Shown here one piece after another: positions 8,243-16,829 of a stretch of 64,000 nucleotides of DNA (within the stretch, counting starts at the first letter, position 1; each line of letters opens with the position of its first letter). The stretch is from assembly GCF_032102965.1 (NCBI RefSeq), contig NZ_CP134880.1, forward strand, positions 930,001-994,000, given 5' to 3'. Position numbers and translations under genes: made by a program. This stretch comes from Demequina capsici. Its GTDB lineage: Bacteria > Actinomycetota > Actinomycetes > Actinomycetales > Demequinaceae. The notes beneath the pieces are model-generated. The model saw only the letters and a program-made list of their open reading frames with translations. It was not told the DNA's origin and did not search any database.

Positions 8243-9019
8243 TCAGGACGTGCAGGCGATGTCCAGCCCGCTCGGCTCTCCGGTGCCTGTCACCGTGAAC
8301 GTGACGGTCTTGCCCGAGGCGATCGGCTTCGCGCCCTCCTCGCTGGCGACGGTGACCACGCCGTCCGCTTGATCCGTGAGGGACCCGCCCGTGACGTCCG
8401 TCGCGGTCGCGTCGCCGATGCCGATGCGCACGGTCCAGGTCGTCACGCCGCCCGCGCGGGCCTTGACCCGCACCTCGAGCTCGAAGCGGCCGTCCTTGGC
8501 CCTGTCCTTGCGGATCTCGGCCGCGCATGCGCCGTCGGCGCCCGGCGTGCCGTCGGTGCCGACGACGGCCGACGAGGTCATCGTCGGGCTGGGAGTCTCG
8601 GCCGGGCTGGCGACGGCGAGCGGGCTCGCAGTGGACCAGGGGCTCGCCGCGTTCGACGGGCTCGTCGTGGACGCGGCGACCGGAGCGGCACCGCGCCCCA
8701 GGAGCGCTGCGGCGCCGAGCAGAACGCCGACCACGATGATGATCGCGCCTGCGATGGCGAGCGTCACGAGAGGCGGGCGCCGACGAGGATCCGTGGCCGC
8801 GGGCGCCGCGTCCGACGCGCCGTGTGCGCCGACCGGCTGGACCGATGGCGGGGCGGAGCCGGCCGCGTCGCCGGCGAGGGCCGCGGCGATCGCCTCCGCG
8901 GGCAGCACCACGGTCGGGTCTCCGTCCTGCGCGGATCCGAGCGCTGGTCCCGTGGTGGGCAGCGGAAGCGTGGTCGGTGCCTGCTCGTCGATCGGGTCGG
9001 TCGGTGAATCGTCGGTCAT
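8243..9019 (-). CDS. Membrane-anchored protein with CBM2-like extracellular domain
   Basis: A 258-residue protein in four parts: a Pro/Ala-rich cytoplasmic N-terminus (1-80), one transmembrane segment (about 84-108), a Ser/Thr/Pro/Ala linker (110-160), and a C-terminal domain of about 94 residues bounded by C165 and C256. That domain has the sequence rhythm of family 2 carbohydrate-binding modules: terminal Cys pair, TTWTVRIG with W195, and a final ASGKTVTFTVTGTGEPSG before the last Cys. CBM2 modules bind cellulose or chitin through surface Trp; here only one Trp is left, so binding is doubtful. It converges on recG with 6 bases between stops and is divergent from rsmD. The start has a GGAGAGGA site. 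Confidence 0.72.
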   Translation of the reverse strand: MTDDSPTDPIDEQAPTTLPLPTTGPALGSAQDGDPTVVLPAEAIAAALAGDAAGSAPPSVQPVGAHGASDAAPAATDPRRRPPLVTLAIAGAIIIVVGVLLGAAALLGRGAAPVAASTTSPSNAASPWSTASPLAVASPAETPSPTMTSSAVVGTDGTPGADGACAAEIRKDRAKDGRFELEVRVKARAGGVTTWTVRIGIGDATATDVTGGSLTDQADGVVTVASEEGAKPIASGKTVTFTVTGTGEPSGLDIACTS

Positions 9020-9110
9020 CCGTGTCCTCTCCTCCGCGCCGTGACGACGGGAGCGTCGTCCTCGTCAGCGCGCGGCGCCCGCAGGATGTTCCCCGCGCGC
9101 AGGCGACCGG

Positions 9111-9116
9111 TAGCGT
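9111..9116 (+). promoter_or_regulatory. Leaderless-type -10 hexamer (TAGCGT) of rsmD
   Basis: TAGCGT, six bases, ATG at 9123. The surrounding GACCGGTAGCGTGG is repeated almost exactly before coaD. Confidence 0.5.
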
Positions 9117-9122
9117 GGCCGC

Positions 9123-9707
9123 ATGACCCGCATCATCGCTGGCGAGCTCGGCGGACGCCGTGTCGCCGTACCTCCGAAGGGCACCCGCCCCACGACCGAC
9201 AGGGTCCGCGAGGCGGTGTTCTCGCGGTTGGAGCATGCCGGAGCGCTGCGGGGCGCACGCGTCCTCGATCTCTTCGCCGGATCGGGCGCGCTCGCCTTCG
9301 AGGCGTTGAGCAGGGGCGCTGCCGACGCGGTCCTCGTCGAGGCTGCGGCGACCGCCGCTCGAGTGGCGCAGTCGAACGTGGCGGAGCTGCGGCTTCAGGC
9401 TCGTGCACGAGTGGTCAAGGAGAGGGTGCTGCCATTCCTGACCCGGTCCCAGGAGAGGTGGGATCTGGTGCTGCTCGATCCGCCCTATGACATCGCTCGG
9501 GCAGATCTTGCGGGGGTGCTGGAGGCGCTCGCGCCGCGTGTGGCGCCCGACGGCACGGTGGTGCTCGAGTGGGCCGCACGCGCGGGCGATGCGCCGTGGC
9601 CCACAGGGCTGACCGCCACCGGTGCGAAGGCCTACGGCGAGACCGCCGTCCATTACGCCGAGGCGACCCGCGCGCCCGGCGAGCGGACCGGTAGCGTGGA
9701 CGCATGA
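9123..9707 (+). CDS. rsmD: 16S rRNA (guanine966-N2)-methyltransferase
   Basis: A 194-residue Rossmann-fold methyltransferase that modifies G966 of 16S rRNA during 30S assembly. The N-terminus (ELGGRRVAVPPKGTRPTTDR) is typical of RsmD, LDLFAGSGALAFEALSRGA is the SAM-binding motif I, and LLDPPYD is the DPPY catalytic motif that positions the target base. It overlaps coaD by four bases (ATGA), the conserved rsmD-coaD pair of bacteria. A leaderless-type TAGCGT lies six bases before the ATG. Confidence 0.94.
   Translation: MTRIIAGELGGRRVAVPPKGTRPTTDRVREAVFSRLEHAGALRGARVLDLFAGSGALAFEALSRGAADAVLVEAAATAARVAQSNVAELRLQARARVVKERVLPFLTRSQERWDLVLLDPPYDIARADLAGVLEALAPRVAPDGTVVLEWAARAGDAPWPTGLTATGAKAYGETAVHYAEATRAPGERTGSVDA
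9692..9697 (+). promoter_or_regulatory. Leaderless-type -10 hexamer (TAGCGT) of coaD
   Basis: TAGCGT, six bases, ATG at 9704, inside the end of rsmD. It would give coaD its own transcript in addition to read-through from rsmD. Confidence 0.4.
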
Positions 9708-10186
9708 CGATCGCTGTCTTCCCTGGGAGCTTCGACCCCATCACGCTCGGACACGTGGACGTCGCGTTGCGCGCTCGAACCATCTTCGAGCGGGTCATCA
9801 TCGCGGTCGCGCACAACTCGACCAAGTCGCCGCTGCTCGATGCGCAGACCAGGCTCGAGCTCGCTCGCGAGGCGACAGCGCATCTCGACGGCATCGAGGT
9901 CGCCACCACCGATGGCCTCCTCGTGGAGTTCTGCGAGAGCGTCGGCGCGAATGCGATCGTCAAGGGGCTGCGCGGCGGGGCCGACTATGATGTCGAGCGG
10001 CCGATGGCGCTGATGAACCGGTCCATCACGGGAATCGAGACAGTCTTCCTCACAGGGGACAATGCTCTGAGTCACATCGCGTCGTCCCTGGTACGTGATG
10101 TGGCGAGGCATGGAGGGGACATCACCGCCTACGTGCCTCGGGGCGTTGAGAGCGCGGTGCTGCGGGCGCTGGGCCGCGACGTCTGA
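9704..10186 (+). CDS. coaD: Phosphopantetheine adenylyltransferase
   Basis: A 160-residue nucleotidyltransferase that makes dephospho-CoA from phosphopantetheine and ATP, the penultimate CoA step. The N-terminus FPGSFDPITLGHVDV holds the T/HxGH nucleotide-binding motif. NAIVKGLRGGADYDVE and the MALMNRSI region follow in the usual order, and HIASSLVRD replaces the common ISSTxVRE loop. Length is normal for CoaD. Start codon ATG overlaps rsmD. Confidence 0.96.
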   Translation: MTIAVFPGSFDPITLGHVDVALRARTIFERVIIAVAHNSTKSPLLDAQTRLELAREATAHLDGIEVATTDGLLVEFCESVGANAIVKGLRGGADYDVERPMALMNRSITGIETVFLTGDNALSHIASSLVRDVARHGGDITAYVPRGVESAVLRALGRDV

Positions 10187-10250
10187 GTCCCATCGCGCCG
10201 TATCGGAACGCGCCTCCGCCGGTGCGTGACGGCGTTCGCCCGGTTCCGGG

Positions 10251-10280
10251 TTGAGTGCAGGCGGCAACTTCGCGTAGACT
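10251..10280 (+). promoter_or_regulatory. Promoter of the DUF177-rpmF-rnc-mutM operon
   Basis: TTGAGT (10251-10256), an 18-base spacer and TAGACT (10275-10280), in the 160-base gap after coaD. It lies about 65 bases before the DUF177 start and is the best promoter candidate there. Confidence 0.55.
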
Positions 10281-10346
10281 CTTGCGCTGGTCCGCCGTCT
10301 GGCGTGGCCGAGGTCCTTGAGGACTGGAACTGATCGGGAGGCGCGC

Positions 10347-10919
10347 GTGTCGCACACCAAGCGCCGACCGGGCTCGCCGTACGACATCCCTGCACGGGAC
10401 ATCATCGGTCGCCCTGGGACGCAGCGATTCGTCTCGGAGACGTTCCCGGCCCCCGCGGTCCTCGGCACCGACATGATCGGCGTGCCTGAAGGTGCGGAGG
10501 TGAGGCTCGAACTGAGCCTCGAGTCCGTGCAGGATGGAATCTGGGTCTCCGGAACCGTCACTGCCGAGGCGGTGGGCGAGTGCGGGAGGTGCTTGGACGA
10601 GGTGCGGCTGACGGTCGCGGCCCCGATCCAGGGCCTCTTCGAGCTCCCCGGCGTCGAGCGCGAGGACGAGGAGGAGGAGCCGGAGGACGTCTACGAGTTC
10701 GATGGGGAGACCCTCGAGCTCGAGGAAGTCGTGCGGGACGCGGTGGCTGAACAGCTGCCGTTCACCCCGCTGTGCGAACCGGACTGCCCGGGGCTGTGCG
10801 ACCAGTGTGGCGCGCGGCTCGCGGACGACCCGGATCACACGCATGAGAAGATCGATCCCAGGTGGTCGGCTCTGCAGACGTTGGACGTCGACGAGCCGGC
10901 CCAGAAGAAAGAGAGTTAG
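10347..10919 (+). CDS. DUF177 (YceD) protein, rRNA accumulation partner of L32
   Basis: A 190-residue YceD/DUF177 protein. The family signature is present: CGRCLDEV in the middle and the Cys cluster [13 protein letters not shown] near the C-terminus, separated by a very acidic stretch ([11 protein letters not shown]). In other bacteria YceD is needed for normal 23S rRNA accumulation, and its gene nearly always precedes rpmF, as here (two-base gap). The start was set to GTG at 10347, which has a CGGGAG ribosome binding site six bases upstream; an in-frame TTG lies 30 bases earlier. Confidence 0.9.
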   Translation: MSHTKRRPGSPYDIPARDIIGRPGTQRFVSETFPAPAVLGTDMIGVPEGAEVRLELSLESVQDGIWVSGTVTAEAVGECGRCLDEVRLTVAAPIQGLFELPGVEREDEEEEPEDVYEFDGETLELEEVVRDAVAEQLPFTPLCEPDCPGLCDQCGARLADDPDHTHEKIDPRWSALQTLDVDEPAQKKES

Positions 10920-10921
10920 CC

Positions 10922-11116
10922 GTGGCTGTTCCCAAGCGCAAGATGTCGCGCAGCAACACGCGTGCACGCCGCTCCCAGTGGAAGACCACTGCTGCTGCCA
11001 CCGTCGCGTGCCCGTCGTGCAAGTCTCCCAAGCTGTCCCACGTGGCGTGCCCGTCCTGCGGTGCGTACAACGGGCGTCAGTACGCTGAGGCGCTTCGCAC
11101 CGAGCACGAGGCGTAA
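10922..11116 (+). CDS. rpmF: 50S ribosomal protein L32
   Basis: A 64-residue basic protein. [20 protein letters not shown] is the classic L32 N-terminus, and four Cys (C30, C33, C43, C46) form a zinc ribbon. The start is GTG two bases after the DUF177 stop; an AAAGAGAG-like site lies in the end of that gene. Part of the DUF177-rpmF-rnc-mutM operon. Confidence 0.97.
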   Translation: MAVPKRKMSRSNTRARRSQWKTTAAATVACPSCKSPKLSHVACPSCGAYNGRQYAEALRTEHEA

Positions 11117-11148
11117 GGCGCGTCACCCACGCGCTGCGAGGTGAGCAG

Positions 11149-11886
11149 GTGAGCATCCCGGGCCAGGCCGCGGCTGACGCGCTGGTCCGGCGGATCGGCG
11201 TGTCCATCGACCCCGACCTGCTGGTGCTCGCCCTCACCCATCGCTCCTTCGCGTATGAGGCGGGCGGTCTTCCGACCAACGAGCGACTGGAGTTCCTCGG
11301 CGACTCCGTGCTCGGCATCGTCGTGACCGACCACCTGTATCACGCGCACCCCGACCTGCCGGAGGGTGAGCTCGCCAAGATGCGAGCCGCCTGCGTCTCC
11401 CAGAAGTCGCTCGCGATCGTGGCGCGCGAGATCGAGCTCGGTCCGTGCATCCTGCTGGGCAAGGGTGAGACGGCGACGGGAGGCTCCGACAAGGACTCGA
11501 TCCTCTGCGATGCGTTCGAGGCGATCCTGGGCGCCGTCTACCTGACCCATGGCATCGAGGTGTCGCGGGACGTGGTGCTGCGGCTGGTCGGGCCGTCCTT
11601 GGCGGCCGCAGCACGGTCCGGTGCCGCCCTCGACTGGAAGACGTCTCTTCAGGAACGCTGCGCGGAGCTGGGGCTCGCGGCCCCCGTCTACGACGTCGAC
11701 GGCGAGGGCCCCGATCACGCCCGCGTGTTCACGGCCCGCGCTGTCGTCGATGGAACGGTCCGCGGGCAGGGCACGGGCAGTGCGAAGAAGCACGCCGAGC
11801 AGGAGGCCGCCGCGGCTGCGTACGCGTCGCTCGCGACGTTCGAGTCCTCGTTGAAGGCGGACGCGATCACGTCCGACGTCTCCTGA
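11149..11886 (+). CDS. rnc: Ribonuclease III
   Basis: A 245-residue dsRNA endonuclease that processes rRNA precursors. The nuclease signature NERLEFLGDSVLG gives catalytic E48 and D52, and the second acidic pair is in LCDAFEAILGAVYL. A double-stranded RNA-binding domain fills the C-terminal third (KTSLQERCAELG to SAKKHAEQEAAAAAY). The start is GTG with GAGGTGAG just upstream. Gene order rpmF-rnc-mutM is conserved widely. Confidence 0.96.
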   Translation: MSIPGQAAADALVRRIGVSIDPDLLVLALTHRSFAYEAGGLPTNERLEFLGDSVLGIVVTDHLYHAHPDLPEGELAKMRAACVSQKSLAIVAREIELGPCILLGKGETATGGSDKDSILCDAFEAILGAVYLTHGIEVSRDVVLRLVGPSLAAAARSGAALDWKTSLQERCAELGLAAPVYDVDGEGPDHARVFTARAVVDGTVRGQGTGSAKKHAEQEAAAAAYASLATFESSLKADAITSDVS

Positions 11887-11928
11887 GCATCCCGCTGTCT
11901 CCCGCTACCACGCACCCCGCTCCTGCCC

Positions 11929-12885
11929 ATGCCTGAGCTGCCAGAGGTCGAGACCGTCCGCGGCGGGCTGGAGTCCCTCGTCTCACGCTGCACGATCGCG
12001 GAAGTCGACATTCGCCGTGACAGCTGCGTGCGGCTGCTCCCGGGCGGGGCACCCGAGTTCGGTGCGCAGGTGACGGGCACCAGGATCTCCGCGGTCGTGC
12101 GTCGCGGAAAGTTCCTGTGGCTGCCTCTGACCGAGCCCGGGGCGCACGCGGTCCCCGAGGTCGCGCTGAGCGCGCACCTCGGAATGTCCGGGCAGTTCCG
12201 GGTGCACGAGGCTCCTTGGGATGCCGCTCCGCCTCCGCATCCCCACTGCCGGGCGCGCCTGAGCCTCCTGAAATACGACGGCGTACCGCTGACTCTCGAC
12301 TTCCTCGACCAGCGCACGTTCGGCTACCTGCATGTGGAGGCGCTCGTGCCCACGCCGGACGGCGGACCAGGCGGCTTCGGTTCGGATCTGCCCGCGCTGC
12401 CGGTCACAGCAGCGCATATCGCGCGGGACGCGCTGGACCCACGCGTCGATGTCGCGGCTGCGGGGCGGGCGCTCCGCCGTGGGACTCGCGGCATCAAGCA
12501 GGTGCTTCTGGATCAGACGGTGGTGAGCGGAGTAGGGAACATCTATGCGGACGAGGCGCTCTGGCATGCGCGGATCCACCCTGAGCGGCCCGCGCACACC
12601 GTGACGGCACCCCAGGCGCGGACACTCCTCGGTTCCGTGAGGTCGGTCATGACGGCGGCCCTCGCGCAAGGTGGCACGAGCTTCGACGCGCTGTACGTGA
12701 ACGTGAACGGGGAGTCCGGATACTTCGATCGCTCGCTTGGGGCCTACGGCCGCGCGGGGGAGCCGTGCAGGCGGTGCGGACGCGCTCTGCGGAGGGCGAT
12801 CGTGGGGGGTCGCGCCACCCATTGGTGCGCGACGTGTCAACGACGCTGGGCGCCCAAGCCGGGAATCCGCTCGTTCAAGCGATAG
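11929..12885 (+). CDS. mutM: Formamidopyrimidine-DNA glycosylase
   Basis: A 318-residue Fpg/MutM base-excision repair enzyme that removes 8-oxoguanine. The mature N-terminus PELPEVETVRGGLE supplies catalytic Pro2 and Glu3; K61 in RRGKFLWL matches the conserved beta-hairpin Lys. QVLLDQTVVSGVGNIYADE is the helix-two-turn-helix, and the zinc finger is CRRCGRAL then CATC at the end. It is about 45 residues longer than E. coli MutM because of inserted loops. Nine bases after its stop the response regulator begins. Confidence 0.95.
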   Translation: MPELPEVETVRGGLESLVSRCTIAEVDIRRDSCVRLLPGGAPEFGAQVTGTRISAVVRRGKFLWLPLTEPGAHAVPEVALSAHLGMSGQFRVHEAPWDAAPPPHPHCRARLSLLKYDGVPLTLDFLDQRTFGYLHVEALVPTPDGGPGGFGSDLPALPVTAAHIARDALDPRVDVAAAGRALRRGTRGIKQVLLDQTVVSGVGNIYADEALWHARIHPERPAHTVTAPQARTLLGSVRSVMTAALAQGGTSFDALYVNVNGESGYFDRSLGAYGRAGEPCRRCGRALRRAIVGGRATHWCATCQRRWAPKPGIRSFKR

Positions 12886-12888
12886 CAT
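12883..12888 (+). promoter_or_regulatory. Leaderless-type -10 hexamer (TAGCAT) of the response regulator
   Basis: TAGCAT overlaps the mutM stop codon and is six bases from the ATG at 12895. The regulator may therefore be transcribed independently of mutM. Confidence 0.45.
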
Positions 12889-12894
12889 CGACCC

Positions 12895-13512
12895 ATGTCC
12901 GACATCACTGTCCTCGTCCTCGACGACCACGAGGTCGTGCGCCGCGGAATCTGCGACATCCTCGACCGGGCCGACGGCATCACCGTCGTCGCAGAGGCAT
13001 CCTCGGTGGCGCAGGCGACGCGCCGTGCGGATGCCGTGCGTCCGCAGGTGATCCTGTCCGACCTGCGGCTTCCTGACGGCACGGGGCTCGACGTCATCCA
13101 CCATGTGCGTGAGAAGTTGCCGGACACCCGCGTGGTCGTGCTGACGAGCTACGACGACGACGACGCGAAGGCTGCGGCACGCTCCGCGGGCGCCGATGTC
13201 TTCCTCGCGAAGACCGCGAGCAGCGCGGAGGTTCTGCAGGCGGTGAAGGACGCCGCCACGGGTCGCGAGCACGGCCAGCATATCGACGTGCACGAGGACG
13301 ACATGCTGTCGCGTCTGACTCCCATGGAGCGCCGCGTGCTCACGCTCGTGGGGCAGGGACTGGCGAACCGTGAGATCGCCACGGAGCTCGGAATCGCCGA
13401 GAAGACCGTCAAGAACCACGTGACGAGCGTCCTCGCCAAGATGGGTCTCCAGCGCCGCACGCAGGTCGTCGCGTGGGCGACCGCGCGACGCGCGCAGTCG
13501 TTCCGCGGCTAG
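12895..13512 (+). CDS. NarL/FixJ response regulator, DosR (DevR)-like
   Basis: A 205-residue regulator: receiver domain 1-120 and LuxR-type helix-turn-helix 140-200. D10/D11 form the acidic pocket, D56 in ILSDLRLPDG is the phosphoacceptor, and K106 in FLAKTAS is the conserved Lys. The recognition region IAEKTVKNHVTSVLAKMGLQ is very close to what I remember of mycobacterial DosR. It converges tail to tail (7 bases apart) with the sensor kinase of the cyd operon, its likely partner. Sites resembling the DosR box lie before cydA and before the DoxX-like gene at 57790. The kinase-regulator pairing is inferred from adjacency and family. Confidence 0.9.
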   Translation: MSDITVLVLDDHEVVRRGICDILDRADGITVVAEASSVAQATRRADAVRPQVILSDLRLPDGTGLDVIHHVREKLPDTRVVVLTSYDDDDAKAAARSAGADVFLAKTASSAEVLQAVKDAATGREHGQHIDVHEDDMLSRLTPMERRVLTLVGQGLANREIATELGIAEKTVKNHVTSVLAKMGLQRRTQVVAWATARRAQSFRG

Positions 13513-13519
13513 CGAGCGT

Positions 13520-15103
13520 TCACGCCTCGACGTTCCACTCGGCAGCCGTACCGGGTCGGGGTGCTCCGGGTCGCACGGGAGCCAGCGTGAACGTACCTTG
13601 CCGTCGGATCGCACGGTTGGCAAGGTTCGATGTCCCTGAATGGCGCTTCGTCGCGCCGGCCGGTCCCAGGCCGTCATCCGTGATGGTGATGATGAAGCGT
13701 CCCGGGGGAGCGGAAAGCGACACGGTCACCGCTGTCGCCTGCGCGTGACGCGCGACGTTCGACAGCAGCTCGCGGACCACGGCGACGGCGTCGTCCGAGA
13801 GCGTCGGATCGGCTGCGGCCGCCGTGGCTACGTCCTCCCATGAGACGTCCACGCGAGGCGTGAAGCCCAGCGAGTCCTGCGCGAGCACGAACTCGCGGCG
13901 AAGGCGCTCCGAGAGCGGTTCCGACGTGCGCTCGCCTGACAGGGTGCCCATGACGGAGCGCACCTCGCGCTGCGCGCGCTTCACGTGGTCGAGCGTGGAC
14001 AGAAGGCGCGGGCGGAACTCGGCGGGCACATTCGCGGCGATGGTCTCGAGCTGGATGGCGGTGGCGAACAGCTCCTGAGAGACGAAGTCGTGAAGGTCGT
14101 CCGCGATCCGTTCGCGTTCCTCGAGCATGTGCGACACGTTCTTCACATGGGCGAGCTCCGCGAAGGACAGCGCCATTGCCGCCTGGCTCGCAAAGCGCTG
14201 CGCGGTCGACAGATCGTTCTGTCCGAACGCCGCCATGCCGGGTTCACGCCACAGCATGAGCAGGCCCGAGGTCCGTCCCTCGGAATGCAGGGGAGCGTAC
14301 AGGGTGGGGCCGAAGGCACGGACCGCGGGGAGCACGGTGCCGCCTGGCGGCTCGGAGGCGACCACGCCTTCGCCGGACCGGATGACGGTGAGCGCATGCC
14401 CGTCCTCGGGGAGCACCTGGCCGAGCAGCTCATCGGAGCGGTTGCCCAGGGTGAACTCCATCACCCATTCCTCACCGACGCCAGGCAGCACGAGCGCCGC
14501 CGAGGTCGCTCCCGCGAGCTCCGAGGCGGCCTGGACGATCCGCTCGAAGGCTTCCTCGTCGCCGGGGTCGGCGAGCAGTTGGGTGGTGATGTCCTGGGAT
14601 GCGGTGAGCCACTTCTCGCGGAGGAGAGCACGCTCGTAGAGCTGTGCGTTGTCGATCGCGGAGGAGGCGGCGGCTGCGAGCGCGAGGACGATCTGCTGGT
14701 CACGCTCGGTGAAGCCGCCCTCCTTGCTCGCCAGATACAGGTACCCGAAGAGCTCATCGCGCACCACGAGGGCCGCTCCGAGGAAGGAACCCATCGGCGG
14801 GTGACCGGGAGGGAGGCCACGGAAGGCGGGATGCTTCGTGAGCTCCTCGATGACGAGGCATCCCTCCCGCGGGATCTGCGCAAGGGTTCCCACCGCATTG
14901 GGGGCGCGACCGATGTGCGCCATCACGCCGGTAGGGATCCCGTTGTAGTGGAACTCCACGGAGATGCCGTCGTCGTCCAGGATGTTGATCGCAGCCATCT
15001 TCGCACCGGTGTGCTCGGTGGCAGCGTCCAGGAACCGGTCGAGGACGTCGTTGAGGTCCAGCCGGTTCATTCCTACGATGGCGTTGGCAAGCGCGTCGGA
15101 CAC
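13520..15103 (-). CDS. GAF-GAF sensor histidine kinase, DosS (DevS)-like, putative heme sensor
   Basis: A 527-residue soluble kinase with no transmembrane segment: GAF-A about 15-155, GAF-B about 185-318, HisKA_3 dimerisation helix with phosphoacceptor H338 (IADDLHDFVSQ), and a GHKL ATPase domain (N-box ELLSNVARHA, G-box TDDGLGP). GAF-A resembles mycobacterial DosS/DosT; LPPGHPPMGSFLG places H101 where, by recall, DosS has its heme ligand His149 (FPPYHPPM). I chose the GTG at 15103 because GAGGAGAG lies seven bases upstream; in-frame GTG at 15124 and ATG at 15154 are alternatives. It is the last gene of the cyd operon and translationally linked to cydC. Heme binding is inference. Confidence 0.85.
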   Translation of the reverse strand: MSDALANAIVGMNRLDLNDVLDRFLDAATEHTGAKMAAINILDDDGISVEFHYNGIPTGVMAHIGRAPNAVGTLAQIPREGCLVIEELTKHPAFRGLPPGHPPMGSFLGAALVVRDELFGYLYLASKEGGFTERDQQIVLALAAAASSAIDNAQLYERALLREKWLTASQDITTQLLADPGDEEAFERIVQAASELAGATSAALVLPGVGEEWVMEFTLGNRSDELLGQVLPEDGHALTVIRSGEGVVASEPPGGTVLPAVRAFGPTLYAPLHSEGRTSGLLMLWREPGMAAFGQNDLSTAQRFASQAAMALSFAELAHVKNVSHMLEERERIADDLHDFVSQELFATAIQLETIAANVPAEFRPRLLSTLDHVKRAQREVRSVMGTLSGERTSEPLSERLRREFVLAQDSLGFTPRVDVSWEDVATAAAADPTLSDDAVAVVRELLSNVARHAQATAVTVSLSAPPGRFIITITDDGLGPAGATKRHSGTSNLANRAIRRQGTFTLAPVRPGAPRPGTAAEWNVEA

Positions 15104-15116
15104 CGGCAGTCTCTCC

Positions 15117-16829
15117 TCACTCACGCAGGTCCACCTGCCTCTCCGCGTAGCCAAGCGGGGACTCGTGATGCGTGACGAGCACCACGATACGTTGCCGAGC
15201 GGTCATCGACATGACCACCGCGCGCAGCGCGTCCTGTCCCTCGTCATCAAGATGTTCCGCGGGCTCGTCGATGAGGACGACGGGCGCGGGGTGCAACAGC
15301 GCGCGTGCAAGCAGGAGGCGTCGTCGCTCGCCGCCGGAGACTGTGTGCCCGCCGGAGCCCAGCATCGTGTCGATCCCGCGCGGCAGCGTATCGATCCATG
15401 CGCGGAGGCCCACCGTGGTGAGCGCTTCGAGTGCCTCGTCCTCGGTGACGTCGCCGCGCGCGACCCGCAGGTTCTCGAGGACCGTCGTCTCGAAGATGTG
15501 GGCGTCCTCGGCCGTGAGCGCGATGCGGCGGCCGGTGTCGGCAGGGCCTGCAGGCTCTCCGTCGACGAGCACCGTGCCGCGATGCGGTCGCAGCGCGCCG
15601 GCGATAGCCAGCAGGATCGTCGACTTGCCGATGCCTGAGGGGCCCACGATCGCGAGCGTCTGTCCGGGGACGAGCCGCTCGGTGAGCGGACGCGTCGGAG
15701 TCATCCCGGGCCAGGCGACCGAGAGCTCGTCGAGACGCAGCTCAGCGACGGTGCTCGCTGCTGCGGCGGGTTCCGGATCGACGGCGGCGGAGTCCGCGAA
15801 TGCGCCGTCGGCGAGCGGCGCTGACAGCTCTCGGAGGCGCAGCGCTGCGGCGCGGGAGCGGTGGAGCTGCAGGACAGCCGCCGGGATGGCGCCGACCGCT
15901 TCGAACGCGGCCAGCGGGAGCAGCGCGACGACCGTCCCCCAGGGCCCCGACACCGCGCCGTTGCCAATGGCGTGCACGGCGAGCCAGACGCCGCCGATCA
16001 CGGCGACGCCCTGGCTGAGCGTGAGGAGCGCGGCAGCCGCCGCACCGGGCTTCGACTCGGCCTCGAGGGCTGCTTCTGCGTCGTGGTTCGCGCTCTCGAC
16101 GGCGGTGAGCGACGCGGCCGTCGTGCCCCACATGCGGTGCTCGGTGGCCGACTCGATCGCGGCGAGCGATGCGGAGCTGACCTCCGCGTGCGCGACGACA
16201 CCGGCCTCGGCCGCGATCCGGGCCTGCCGGGCGGTGAGCGCCGCGGAGCCGAGGCCCGCGATGAGCAGGCATGCGGCAAGGACGACTCCGGCGACTGGGA
16301 TGATCAACCCGACGACAGCGACGGAGATCAGGCTCACGGTGATCGCGACGCCTGTGGGAATGAGGGCGCGCACCACAGCGTCGCCGACGGCGTCCAGATC
16401 TGTACCGATGCGGGCGATGATGTCGCCGCGACGCAGCGTGAGCACTCTTCCCGCGCCGGCCGCGGCGAGGTGCTCGTAGGTGCGCTCGCGCAGCTCGACC
16501 ATGCCACGTAGCGCGGTGTCGTGGCTCGCAAGACGTTCGAGGTAGCGGAAGACTCCGCGCGAGATGCCGAAGAAGCGGACGATCACGGCGGCGAGCGCCA
16601 GGTCGGCGGCGGACGGCATCTGCGCCGCTCTGGCGATCATCCACGCCGCGACGGCCGAGAGCCCGACCGCGGATCCGAGTGCCATGGTGCCCGCGAGCAC
16701 CGCGCGGATCACGGGCCAGGCGCGGACCCCGGTGTCGCGCAGGGCCTCTCGCAGTGCGGCCGCCGAGCTGAGGGAGGCCTCGGGTCGGGCCGATGCGGGT
16801 CCGGGCTGCGGGCGAGTCCGTGCAGTCAT
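15117..16829 (-). CDS. cydC: ABC exporter subunit CydC (cytochrome bd assembly)
   Basis: A 570-residue fused ABC transporter half: six transmembrane helices (about 40-320) and a nucleotide-binding domain with Walker A GPSGIGKST, signature VSGGERRR and Walker B VLIDEPAEHLDDEGQ. CydDC exports cysteine/glutathione-type thiols and is needed to assemble cytochrome bd; heme transport has also been proposed. It overlaps cydD upstream by four bases (ATGA) and its stop lies just upstream of the kinase start. A Pro/Ala-rich N-terminal extension of about 25 residues precedes the first helix. Confidence 0.92.
   Translation of the reverse strand: MTARTRPQPGPASARPEASLSSAAALREALRDTGVRAWPVIRAVLAGTMALGSAVGLSAVAAWMIARAAQMPSAADLALAAVIVRFFGISRGVFRYLERLASHDTALRGMVELRERTYEHLAAAGAGRVLTLRRGDIIARIGTDLDAVGDAVVRALIPTGVAITVSLISVAVVGLIIPVAGVVLAACLLIAGLGSAALTARQARIAAEAGVVAHAEVSSASLAAIESATEHRMWGTTAASLTAVESANHDAEAALEAESKPGAAAAALLTLSQGVAVIGGVWLAVHAIGNGAVSGPWGTVVALLPLAAFEAVGAIPAAVLQLHRSRAAALRLRELSAPLADGAFADSAAVDPEPAAAASTVAELRLDELSVAWPGMTPTRPLTERLVPGQTLAIVGPSGIGKSTILLAIAGALRPHRGTVLVDGEPAGPADTGRRIALTAEDAHIFETTVLENLRVARGDVTEDEALEALTTVGLRAWIDTLPRGIDTMLGSGGHTVSGGERRRLLLARALLHPAPVVLIDEPAEHLDDEGQDALRAVVMSMTARQRIVVLVTHHESPLGYAERQVDLRE

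Noticed and set aside
13985-15175. 396-codon plus-strand frame opposite the sensor kinase
   Set aside because: Antisense to a protein with intact GAF, HisKA_3 and ATPase motifs; composition typical of a shadow.
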